Part shown: positions 1 to 6,810 of the stretch, piece after piece | How the letters are laid out: each line of letters starts with the position of its first letter | How positions within the stretch are numbered: position 1 is the first letter of the stretch | Source of the DNA: JAWXBR01 sp034440235 | GTDB taxonomy: Bacteria; Bacteroidota; Ignavibacteria; Kapaibacteriales; Kapaibacteriaceae | Reading direction: 5' to 3' | DNA length: 24,203 nucleotides | Assembly: GCA_034440235.1 (NCBI GenBank) | Contig: JAWXBR010000033.1 | Span: forward strand, 1-24,203 | The notes under the pieces: generated by a model | Told to the model about the DNA's origin: nothing | What the model saw: only the letters and a program-made list of their open reading frames with translations | Databases searched by the model: none | Made by a program: the position numbers and the translations under genes

Positions 1-147
1 ATTACGCACAACAAAAAGACGATGGAGGCCGCTGATACGTGGTACGGCGTGACCATGGAAGAACCAGCCGTCTCGAAAGTCGTAAGTGTCCGTTTTGCAG
101 GCGAACAACGCGCCCCAAACCCAATTCTCGAAGAAGCTTCGATCTAA
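1..147 (+). CDS. C-terminal 48 residues of an unidentified protein (cut by window edge)
   Basis: Frame 1 is open from the first base to a TAA at 145-147, so this is the end of a gene that starts outside the window. The visible tail contains ADTWYGVTMEEPAVSKVV and ends PNPILEEASI. The stretch WYGVT followed by an acidic pair faintly recalls the C-terminal end of Bacteroidota sugar-nucleotide nucleotidyltransferases. That is a memory-based resemblance over few residues and should not be used as a name. The next gene starts 40 bases downstream on the same strand, so the two could be cotranscribed. No function is assigned. Confidence 0.6.
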   Translation: MTHNKKTMEAADTWYGVTMEEPAVSKVVSVRFAGEQRAPNPILEEASI

Positions 148-186
148 CCATCAGCTCTTGAAAAGCCCCCTAAGAGACCCTAGCTT

Positions 187-714
187 ATGAAATACCTACT
201 CGTTCTCGCCCTCGTTTTCTCTTCCATGACCTTTGCTTCGGCGCAAGATGCGACCGAGCAAATCATCATTACAGAGACCATGGACGCTTCGTTCGGCAAG
301 ACATGGGCTGCGCTGAAAAAAGCCATGGACGTTGCGGCATGTGGCAAGGCGCAACAGGAAAAAGTTATTGAGCCGGTCGAAGAAGGCGGACTCTACAAAG
401 GCGTGTACGTCTCCGACTACTGCATACTTGTAGCGGGTGAAGACTCGAGTAAAAGCGTCATGCAGGAATACGGCGACGTGCCACCCATCCGCGGCGGAAT
501 CTGGATTACAGGCCGCGTTCAATACAAGGTCAACGTCAAAGAAGAAGAAAACCGCAAAACCAAAATCATCCTGCGCGCCGAACTCTCGGGCTTCGAAGAG
601 TTCATTACCAACCAGGTCTACTTCTTCTCCTCGAACGGCATCCTCGAAAAACGCATGATGGACGCCATCGTCGCCAACGTCAAAGAGGTGCTCGCCGCAC
701 CGGCGAACGACTAG
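187..714 (+). CDS. Secreted protein of unknown function, 175 aa
   Basis: The protein begins with a clear Sec signal peptide: MKY, then a hydrophobic stretch LLVLALVFSSMTF, and a probable cleavage after ASAQ near residue 20. The mature part is a compact alpha/beta-looking domain of about 155 residues with two cysteines (in VAACGK and SDYCIL). These could form a periplasmic disulfide. Near the C-terminus, VYFFSSNGILEKRMMDAI looks like the final strand and helix of a small globular domain. There is no lipobox and no T9SS tail, so a periplasmic location is likely. It is not recognised as a named family. It is convergent with the LuxR-type fragment that ends 7 bases downstream on the other strand. 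Confidence 0.8.
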   Translation: MKYLLVLALVFSSMTFASAQDATEQIIITETMDASFGKTWAALKKAMDVAACGKAQQEKVIEPVEEGGLYKGVYVSDYCILVAGEDSSKSVMQEYGDVPPIRGGIWITGRVQYKVNVKEEENRKTKIILRAELSGFEEFITNQVYFFSSNGILEKRMMDAIVANVKEVLAAPAND

Positions 715-720
715 TCTTTT

Positions 721-843
721 TCATTCGTCGGCGAGACCGTGTTCGATTGCGTATCTAACCAGGGCTGCAGCGTTACGCAGCTTCAACTTCTGAAGCAGAT
801 TCCGTCTATGGGTCTCTGCCGTGAAGTAGCGTAAACCCACTAC
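721..843 (-). pseudogene. C-terminal fragment of a LuxR/NarL-type HTH regulator
   Basis: On the minus strand a short frame ending in TGA at 723-721 encodes LRYFTAETHRRNLLQKLKLR followed by NAAALVRYAIEHGLADE. This matches the second half of a LuxR-type helix-turn-helix: the recognition helix with T-x-E-x-H-R-x-N, then the final helix with K-L-x-x-R-N-A-A-A-L-V-x-Y-A. The frame is closed by TAA at 846-844, exactly where the first HTH helix (normally T-x-K-E-I-A) should be. Just upstream in another frame the bases read STSK, as if a few codons had been lost. So this is a remnant about 40 residues long. It is most likely the end of the same minus-strand regulatory locus whose sensor start survives at 4443-4964. 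Confidence 0.72.
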
Positions 844-1615
844 TTACTCGTAGATATACGAATATTTCGAATGAATGACCTATTAATCGGCATAATAACA
901 TTACAGGAACGTTCCAATCCAACCCAATAAAGGTAGCATCCGCTCTCGTTAACCTCTATGCGACAGGGCGACACCGACTGCTCATTTACTATAGCAGGTC
1001 CATGAAATGCTGAGGCTTTGCATCACTGTGAACATTCGGTACCTGCCTGAGGATGCCCGAGAGTAGGTGAGACCTGACAATGGGCCACAATATTCTAAAA
1101 GATCTGCCAAAGGGAAACTTCCTAGCCCGCGACAAGCACGCGATCCCTACGATATGACATTTGCGCATAAATCTCATCTGCGAGAAAATGTTTGAGAAAC
1201 TAGAGGGTTCTCACTATCACCCTCTAACGCCTTCAGCCTCTCCCAACGCACACACCACGCAAAATTGATAATGGCAGATCTTGTGAAGTGAAGCATGCGT
1301 TGCGTGTTTGCAAGCAATTCCGCTTGACGAATCTTGAAGCCTTGCTGAGAAGCCGGAAACTCGGGATAATTGTCTCGCTCCACATGATCGTCTGTGATCA
1401 CAATGAGAGACTTGTGCTCCATTTGCGATTGGTTCCCATGTCTTACTCCCTTGTGGTTCGAATCTACAAACAGGAGTCCGTCTACAGCTATTTGGGGGCT
1501 AGAAAGAGATCACCGCTTGTTGTTTCAACAGTCGTGACTAAGTTCGACATATCTCCTTCTAGCCAAGGAATCTTCCTGGGTGCGAGCGTTTGTTAAGTAT
1601 CCTTAGGATTATCCA
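844..1615. other. Gene-poor stretch with decayed coding sequence
   Basis: No convincing intact gene lies in these 772 bases. Open frames are short (about 60-100 codons), overlap each other on both strands and have no recognisable composition. The left edge joins the LuxR-type fragment. Part of the minus strand (1174-1422) may be a worn receiver-domain start, listed separately. At 1598-1608 there is a short palindrome, ATCCTTAGGAT, eight bases before the start of the cysteine-rich gene. The stretch is best read as eroding regulator sequence plus the upstream region of that gene. Confidence 0.5.
1174..1422 (-). pseudogene. Possible remnant of a response-regulator receiver domain
   Basis: The minus-strand frame starts MEHKSLIVITDDH, which resembles the first strand and acidic pair of NarL-type receivers (usually I-x-I-V-D-D-H). 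Further on, RMLHFTRSAIINF could correspond to the E-A-L-x-x-x-x-x-x-P-D segment. From this start to the LuxR-type stop at 721 is 702 bases, about 234 codons, close to a normal NarL-family regulator. No phospho-acceptor D or conserved K can be pointed to, and the frame breaks at 1174, so any gene here is no longer intact. The resemblance rests on a few residues and may be chance. Confidence 0.28.
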
Positions 1616-2194
1616 ATGCAACGCTCATTTGCACCATCTGTACTGCGGGGTTTACTGGTAGTGCTTCTCATGGTCAGTGCATCACACTCCCTGTTGTCTC
1701 AAGAGTGCCACTGCACAACGGAGTGCCCAAATGCGGGTTACACTCAGTGTTTAGAGGGTTTTGCCTCTCATAATCAAACCATTCTCGATGTGTAAATTCA
1801 AAAACTCAACAGGAACTGCCTGATAGAGGTTCACTACTGTTGTAGAATTCATCCGGTAAACAATCCTTACTGTATGCAATTTGTCACAGACCCTATCGGT
1901 GCCTCGTGTGAAACTACGATTACATGCATTAAGATACCGAAGTCATGTATTGCCGACGTTGTGCAACCGGAGCAACCAATCACGGACCCCGTATTGCGAA
2001 GGCAGATATACGATGGAATCATGCAGCAACTTATGTGCTCAAATCCATGTAACAACGGTTTGCCGGGTCCCGGTGAACAACCATACGAGTGGATTTTTTC
2101 GGTTCCTGCTTGTCTATATTATCTAAAGACGGGTGGACCGACCACTGCATTCTGCCTAGAATCGTGCGGTACTAGTGCAACATGGGAGTATTGA
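1616..2194 (+). pseudogene. Cysteine-rich secreted protein interrupted by an in-frame UAA
   Basis: From ATG at 1616 the frame encodes a signal peptide (hydrophobic core LRGLLVVLLMVSA) followed by a cysteine-rich start, QECHCTTECPNAGYTQC. It meets TAA at 1793-1795 after 59 residues. The same frame then continues open to TGA at 2192-2194, and the continuation keeps the same style: NCLIEVHYCCRIHPVNNPYC, ASCETTITC, SCIAD, MCSNPCNN, FCLESCGTS. The whole frame is 193 codons. One nonsense change in a single gene explains this better than two genes, because no frameshift is needed and the part after the stop has no signal peptide of its own. The many paired cysteines suggest an extracytoplasmic disulfide-rich protein. 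Its last 13 bases overlap the start of the next gene. Confidence 0.6.
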
Positions 2195-4464
2195 TTTTGC
2201 GTCCAACTGTGACACAGGTTCTGCGGCTAGCCTCGTTGTGCTTTCTCTTAGCAGGTAACTGGAGTGTTATCTCTTCGACGGAACGAGCAGTGGTGTTACC
2301 TTCAACAATTCGCTTCTATGCTAAAGGTGGATCGATTGAAGTGATGTCAGGAGTTCGAACTTTATCGGTGGCCTGGAATAAAGGCGAAGTGTTTTTGCAC
2401 CTGTCGCTACCACCCGCTTTGGAGTCGACATTCCTTTCAACATCTATTGGCGCGGTTGCTGTGTCAGCCGACGGAGAGTACATTTTTATCGGCACAAATG
2501 GTGGAGATGGACTATACCGGTACTCTAAAGCCACGCAGACATGGAGCACACGTCGACCCTTGGAAGCATCTACTTCGATAAGCGCTATGACGGTCTCGAG
2601 CACAGGTCAAATCTTTATCGGCACGGGAGGGTATGCTGGAAATACCGAAGATGACGCCAGTGGTTTGTTTAGCTCCACTGACAATGGGGAGACGTGGACC
2701 TCCGTTCCCTTCAACCATCAATTAGGGTCTGCACCCGGAATACAGGCATTGGCGGTAGACTTGTCGGGCACAATTGCTTTCGTAGGAAGGGGTATTCCCG
2801 GCACAGCTCAGTCTGGAGTATATATAAAACCTGCCTCAATCGACTGGCAGGTAACTGGATTGGGGGGCGCGACGGACATAGAGTTCGGAGAACCTTTCCT
2901 ATACATCCAGAAGGACAATCTTGTCTGGAAAATTGATGTGACGAAATTGCCTGATGCAAAAATCAAACCGCTCGCGAGTACAACAGGTTGTGTTGGCATT
3001 GACAAGTGGATTGGAGATACGATCCTAGTTCATCAACGGGTCAGCAATTCATTTTCCGACAAGATCTCATTGTTAAGCGATACCATTTTGGTCCCCGTAG
3101 TGCTCACTTCAGAGATTCTACCTAGCAAGGAGGCACCAATCATAAAAGCGGTGTCGCCGATTAGTAACAGTCTCGTTGTTCTAGGGGGCGGAAGAAACGT
3201 GTTTGTTGACCTAACAAACAACTCCGCTCAAGCTGTAAACTTTGAGACGGATCGTCCGTATGTTGACAAACATCTATGGAGTAGACTACTCTCATGGATG
3301 CATGTAGTGAAACAGGGCTGGTTTGAAATAGATGTTGAGGGCCGCGCAACAAAAATGTCGATCGAACACGACATCATTCTTGATAGGAGCAATAGTAATT
3401 TTCAAACAATTCACAGTAATGCTGTGTTCACATTCAGTGGCCGCAACATTCTAAAAATCTCCTCTCATCAAATTGATACCATTCTTGTATTGGAAGATCT
3501 CACAATTAACACGTTGAGCCTCTATAATGATTCTACGATCCTAATCTCAATTCAGGATCGAATCATTTCATTTCCACTTAATGGCTCGGCGCCAGACACA
3601 ATGTCGATGATGGGATGGCCTTCGTACAACCACCTTGGAGACGATACCTTCCTAGACGTCGGTGCTGTACTTCCCTTCGAGGGGCGAATTTTTGGATGGG
3701 CTAACGGAAGTTATTTCCCAGTAGATCATTATGAGCTTGGTGGTTTGTTCGAATATGTATCTGGCAAATGGTCGAAAGTTGATGCTGGAGTTTTTGGAAG
3801 GAGAACTGCGTTCGTTGATGCCAAGACTTTTGGAAGCACTGCGATCTTCGTCGCTTGTGAATACTTCTCTGGAGCTAAAGCTTCGAGTCCAACTATCGGA
3901 GGCATCTCTCAATCCCATCGAGAAGTTGTGAAGATTAGTGACGAACCGTCTGTTATACCTACCGTGGCTTCCTCTCTGGTTTGGGATCAGGCGTGGCTGT
4001 GGCAAACGACCTATGCCGTTATGTGGCATGTAAACGAAGATCTGTCAAGGTCACAGACTACGAAATACGGTCAATGCACGCAGATGAGTTGGTTAGGGAG
4101 CAGCCTATTGCTTGCAACAGAGCAACGGGGCGTCATACTCATAGATGCAGATGATCTTACAACGGATATCAAGTCTTCAACAGTCGTTGCATCTGGCCGT
4201 GACCAGCTTACAATTGCTCCGATTCCAGTTAGTAGTTATGGTGGGCTATCGATAGCCGTATCTGGTTGCGCGATGTTGCACGATGTATTTAGCATCCACT
4301 CAGCGGCTGGCGAAAGTCTATATCACCACACACCGGTGCTGAGCTATGGACAGCAATTTGGAGATGTGATCACGTTGGAGAAAGTTCAACTTGTGTCCGG
4401 ACTGAAACTCATAACACTCCGGGGCAATTCATGCTCTCACAGTCAAGTCTTTATCGTTGAATAG
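2182..4464 (+). CDS. Large secreted beta-propeller protein with T9SS-like C-terminal domain, 760 aa
   Basis: The start is a signal-anchor-like segment (LRLASLCFLLAG) near residues 14-25. The body is rich in short beta strands with propeller-like spacing: SADGEYIFIGTNGGDGLYRY, then VSSTGQIFIGTGG. A classical Asp-box (S-x-D-x-G-x-x-W) appears as SSTDNGETW from about residue 164. The last 75 residues (from LTIAPIPVSSYGG to the end QVFIVE) follow the type IX sorting domain pattern: P-x-P start, central D-V-F-S-I-H-S-A-A-G-E-S-L strand, then G-L-K-L-I-T-L before the final strand. It is therefore probably exported and displayed or released via T9SS; binding partner unknown. The ATG overlaps the preceding cysteine-rich frame by 13 bases, suggesting one transcript. 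The surrounding DNA appears more AT-rich than the right half of the window. Confidence 0.82.
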   Translation: MGVLILRPTVTQVLRLASLCFLLAGNWSVISSTERAVVLPSTIRFYAKGGSIEVMSGVRTLSVAWNKGEVFLHLSLPPALESTFLSTSIGAVAVSADGEYIFIGTNGGDGLYRYSKATQTWSTRRPLEASTSISAMTVSSTGQIFIGTGGYAGNTEDDASGLFSSTDNGETWTSVPFNHQLGSAPGIQALAVDLSGTIAFVGRGIPGTAQSGVYIKPASIDWQVTGLGGATDIEFGEPFLYIQKDNLVWKIDVTKLPDAKIKPLASTTGCVGIDKWIGDTILVHQRVSNSFSDKISLLSDTILVPVVLTSEILPSKEAPIIKAVSPISNSLVVLGGGRNVFVDLTNNSAQAVNFETDRPYVDKHLWSRLLSWMHVVKQGWFEIDVEGRATKMSIEHDIILDRSNSNFQTIHSNAVFTFSGRNILKISSHQIDTILVLEDLTINTLSLYNDSTILISIQDRIISFPLNGSAPDTMSMMGWPSYNHLGDDTFLDVGAVLPFEGRIFGWANGSYFPVDHYELGGLFEYVSGKWSKVDAGVFGRRTAFVDAKTFGSTAIFVACEYFSGAKASSPTIGGISQSHREVVKISDEPSVIPTVASSLVWDQAWLWQTTYAVMWHVNEDLSRSQTTKYGQCTQMSWLGSSLLLATEQRGVILIDADDLTTDIKSSTVVASGRDQLTIAPIPVSSYGGLSIAVSGCAMLHDVFSIHSAAGESLYHHTPVLSYGQQFGDVITLEKVQLVSGLKLITLRGNSCSHSQVFIVE

Positions 4465-4964
4465 GAGCGTCCACGCTCAGATCCGCAACCAATCGACGTT
4501 TTCAGCTGTTTGATGCATTGACATGCTGAATCCTCTTTCCGAAGCCCTCTTGCTTCACTCCGAGGACCGTTGTAAAAAGATTGCATTCTAACGATGGTGC
4601 GTCGGTCCAGCCGATTCAATCCATTCTCTAGGGTCCCCGCCCAAATCGATCCGGTACTATCCTCAGTTATGGCGGTGACCTTATAACCCGAAAGGCCGCT
4701 AGTATTGAACACTTCATAGGGGTACGATCGAAACTGGTAACCGTCGTAACGCTCAAGTCCACCAACGGTACCAAACCACATATAGCCTTGCTTGTCTTGC
4801 ATTACGCTAAACACGGCGCTCAGTGCGCGACCATCCCGAGTAACAACCCTCTCGACACGAAATCTTGCATCTTGGGCAGGTAATGCGTGCGGAAGAGAGG
4901 TGCACAACAGGACGCAGCACACTACGAGCAAGCATAGCCGCCGTACGGCCTGGGATGAAATCAT
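4443..4964 (-). pseudogene. Truncated N-terminus of a Reg_prop (two-component propeller) sensor
   Basis: Read from ATG at 4964 the protein has a signal peptide (RRLCLLVVCCVLLCTSLPHA, cleavage near ALPAQ) and then two Reg_prop-type propeller blades: VFSVMQDKQGYMWFGTVGGL with ERYDGYQF, and VTAITEDSTGSIWAGTLENG with LNRLD. This family normally runs to 800-1300 residues, with many more blades, a Y_Y_Y domain, a membrane helix and a kinase or HTH output. Here the pattern stops after blade two. Downstream, blade-like scraps occur in different frames (RIQHVNASNS in one, AENVDWLRI in another, SERGRSYSTIK in the original), as expected after several indels. The 3' end overlaps the end of the opposite-strand propeller gene. 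A longer start at 5060 is possible, but the signal peptide favours 4964. Confidence 0.7.
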
Positions 4965-5039
4965 TGCACTAGATGAACTCATCGCACAATCTATCAATAC
5001 CGTGTCAGATCGATGCCGTTGCAGCACCCTCCAACGAGT

Positions 5040-5065
5040 GGCCAGCGAAGAGCTGGCCAAACCAC
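5040..5065 (+). repeat. GG-stem/GAAGA-loop/AAACCAC hairpin element, copy 1
   Basis: The bases GGCCAGC (5040-5046), GAAGA (5047-5051) and GCTGGCC (5052-5058) form a perfect 7-bp hairpin, followed directly by AAACCAC (5059-5065). There is no T-tract, so it is not a standard intrinsic terminator. It lies upstream of the Reg_prop remnant and faces copy 2 in inverted orientation. Confidence 0.75.
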
Positions 5066-5083
5066 AAGGCCCTTAGGCAACAT

Positions 5084-5109
5084 GGTGTTTGGTTGACTCT
5101 TCGTCAACC
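5084..5109 (-). repeat. GG-stem/GAAGA-loop hairpin element, copy 2 (inverted)
   Basis: On the minus strand the bases GGTTGAC (5109-5103), GAAGA (5102-5098) and GTCAACC (5097-5091) form a perfect 7-bp hairpin, followed by AAACACC (5090-5084). The loop is identical to copy 1 and the tail nearly so, but the stem sequence is different. The first G is also the last base of the TAG stop codon of the 92-residue gene at 5109-5387. The 18 bases between the two tails (5066-5083) contain a near-palindrome around CCTTAGG. Confidence 0.75.
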
Positions 5110-5387
5110 TACTCGAACTCGTACCCCGCGACCTTAATATCGAACGTCGCTCCCGCAGGATACTCTGCGGCAAGGGTCTCGTCAAGGGGCTTCACAACTT
5201 TTACTGTTGCCCAGCATCCGCCCGAATATTTCGTGACTTCTGCGCTGTATAAAGCGCGTCCGTCCAACGACACTGCATATTCTTTGCCCGGCTCAAACGA
5301 GTCCTTGGGCATTTTTTCGTGTATGGGTTTTGTTGCGCCTTCGGCGTCAGTTGCAATTGTCTGTGGCGTGTGTTCTGAAGTATTCAT
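5109..5387 (-). CDS. Small conserved-looking protein of unknown function, 92 aa
   Basis: The gene begins 8 bases after the aspartokinase stop on the same strand, so the two are very likely one transcript. The first 30 residues are polar and low in complexity (MNTSEHTPQTIATDAEGATK). The rest looks like a small beta-rich domain: PGKEYAVSLDGRALYSAEVT, then GGCWATVKVVKPLDE, and a terminal strand TFDIKVAGYEFE. There is no signal peptide or membrane segment, so it is probably cytoplasmic. The pattern of strands around Y-x-A-E-V-T-x-Y and W-A-T-V-K-V could suit a small barrel, but no family is recognised. Its stop codon touches hairpin copy 2. Confidence 0.7.
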   Translation of the reverse strand: MNTSEHTPQTIATDAEGATKPIHEKMPKDSFEPGKEYAVSLDGRALYSAEVTKYSGGCWATVKVVKPLDETLAAEYPAGATFDIKVAGYEFE

Positions 5388-5395
5388 TGTTTTTA

Positions 5396-6565
5396 CTAGT
5401 TGGCTTCTATTACAAGCTGCGTGTGAAATTGTTGTGCGACCAAATGTGCGGAGGACGTATTGACCTGCATGTGCATTGCTACGTCGCGGTGTTGCGACAT
5501 GACGTCAAAAGCATCTCCATCGTTCATGTATGAAGCTATCAATGATGCACACTGTAGCCACTGCTTCTGATTAGCAAAGAGCGTTGTCACCGACGACATC
5601 TCTTCGTTGCTGCGTGTGTCGGTGTTAGCTAGGGGATTGACAATGACGATTGCGCCGCAGGTGTGGCGTCCGGCATCGATAACCGTCGACTCACCTTCGG
5701 GCTTGTACGCACATGCGATGCGCATAGGTATCTGCGCACGTTCTGCAGGATCGATCATCGTTGGGTAGAGTAGTTTGAGTCCGTTCCGCGCCGCCGCCCG
5801 CGCCTGCGTATACGACATATTCGCCCGTAGCTGTGTGTTCGTGCATACGTTCGGGTCGGCACTTCGCACGCCCTCGACATCTGTCCATATCACAATCTCA
5901 TCGGCCCCCAGCATACCACCCAGCAGCGACGCCGTCAGGTTCGAGCTCTCCTTACCCATCGTGCTTGTGGCACCTTCTTCGGTTTTACCAACGAAACCTT
6001 GAATGAGAACGCAGCGGTGTTGTGCGAACAACGGACGTAAGTCGTGCTCGACACGCACGCGTGTCTTCTCGACAAGCGGCACTGCATTACCATGCTCATT
6101 GGTCGTAACAATGATGTGTCCCGCATCCACCCCCACCACATCCAACCCTTCCGCCTGCAGCACATGCCGTGCGATATGCACCGCCAGCAACTCTCCATAC
6201 GCAAGAATTCTATCGAGTGTGCGTGGCGTCAGTTGTCGCGTAATAGTAACTCCGGTTACTAAATCGAGCAACTGCACGCGTGCCTCATCTATAAATGCGT
6301 CGATGGCCTCGTGAATCTTTTGATCGGTAAACAACGCTTTAGCAAGCTCCTTATGCACCGTCATCAGCGTCTCTATCCCCGCCGATGCCTCGTCATGCAG
6401 CCCCTTCTGCGCGAGACGCGCAGCCCCTTCCAAATCGCGTGTTGCCGACGCAAATGCCGACACCACCACGAGCACCGGCGTCTCGGCCGTCCTGAGTATT
6501 TTGCCCATGCAACGGAACCCATCTTCGTTCCGAAGCACCGCGCCACCGAATTTCATAACAATCAT
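5396..6565 (-). CDS. lysC: Aspartate kinase with atypical substrate loop, 389 aa
   Basis: The enzyme would phosphorylate aspartate with ATP, the first step toward lysine, threonine and methionine (and diaminopimelate). The amino-acid kinase fold is clear: KFGGAV at residues 5-10, VVSAFASATRDLEG near 34-47, YGELLA near 123, the GVDAGHIIVT segment near 145, GFVGKTEEGATSTMGK near 190-205, and the nucleotide region WTDVEGVRSADPNV at 227-240. Two things are odd. The loop usually reading GR-x-G-S-D is GKESSN (204-209), changing the conserved Arg to Lys and Asp to Asn. The part after residue 300 is only about 90 residues and weakly ACT-like, whereas most aspartokinases have two ACT domains. It may be feedback-insensitive or altered in substrate use. 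An alternative start is the second Met (6556). It is followed by a small gene 8 bases downstream. Confidence 0.85.
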   Translation of the reverse strand: MIVMKFGGAVLRNEDGFRCMGKILRTAETPVLVVVSAFASATRDLEGAARLAQKGLHDEASAGIETLMTVHKELAKALFTDQKIHEAIDAFIDEARVQLLDLVTGVTITRQLTPRTLDRILAYGELLAVHIARHVLQAEGLDVVGVDAGHIIVTTNEHGNAVPLVEKTRVRVEHDLRPLFAQHRCVLIQGFVGKTEEGATSTMGKESSNLTASLLGGMLGADEIVIWTDVEGVRSADPNVCTNTQLRANMSYTQARAAARNGLKLLYPTMIDPAERAQIPMRIACAYKPEGESTVIDAGRHTCGAIVIVNPLANTDTRSNEEMSSVTTLFANQKQWLQCASLIASYMNDGDAFDVMSQHRDVAMHMQVNTSSAHLVAQQFHTQLVIEAN

Positions 6566-6588
6566 GCCGCAAAATACGGGGAACGCAA

Positions 6589-6747
6589 ATGCCGCTCGAG
6601 GCAGCCACCAAGAAACGCATTATGTCAGCCGAGCCGTCGGGCACATACAGCGTGCATCCTGGCGTATACATGGCGCAGAAGTGGGTCGAGATGCTCAAGG
6701 TAAAGACCGGATGGAGGCAGCAGGTGTGTTATATGCAGGTCACGTAA
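6589..6747 (+). CDS. Short DUF4287-like protein or fragment, 52 aa
   Basis: A short frame diverges from aspartokinase, 23 bases from its start. It encodes MPLEAATKKRIMSAEPSG followed by TYSVHPGVYMAQKWVEMLKV and KTGWRQQ. The core Y-S-V-H-P-G-V-x-M-x-Q-K-W-V-x-x-L-x-x-K-T-G matches my memory of the start of DUF4287 domains, where it is normally followed by R-S-L-D-E-W and some 40 more residues. Here the resemblance ends at KTG and the frame stops 11 codons later. The gene is therefore probably truncated, with the original 3' part lost or shifted. The match is from memory and short. Confidence 0.5.
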   Translation: MPLEAATKKRIMSAEPSGTYSVHPGVYMAQKWVEMLKVKTGWRQQVCYMQVT

Positions 6748-6810
6748 CGATAAGGCGCATCAGTTGTTAATGAGCATGTGCGACGTTCCTCAACTATCTG
6801 ATTGACGATC

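Noticed and set aside
844..1615. Insertion sequence remnant
   Set aside because: No terminal inverted repeats, target duplication or transposase motif could be seen.
5040..5109. Ordinary bidirectional terminator
   Set aside because: Neither hairpin is followed by a T-tract and only one gene ends there; the loop and tail recur at 13122 in front of a separate, genuine terminator.
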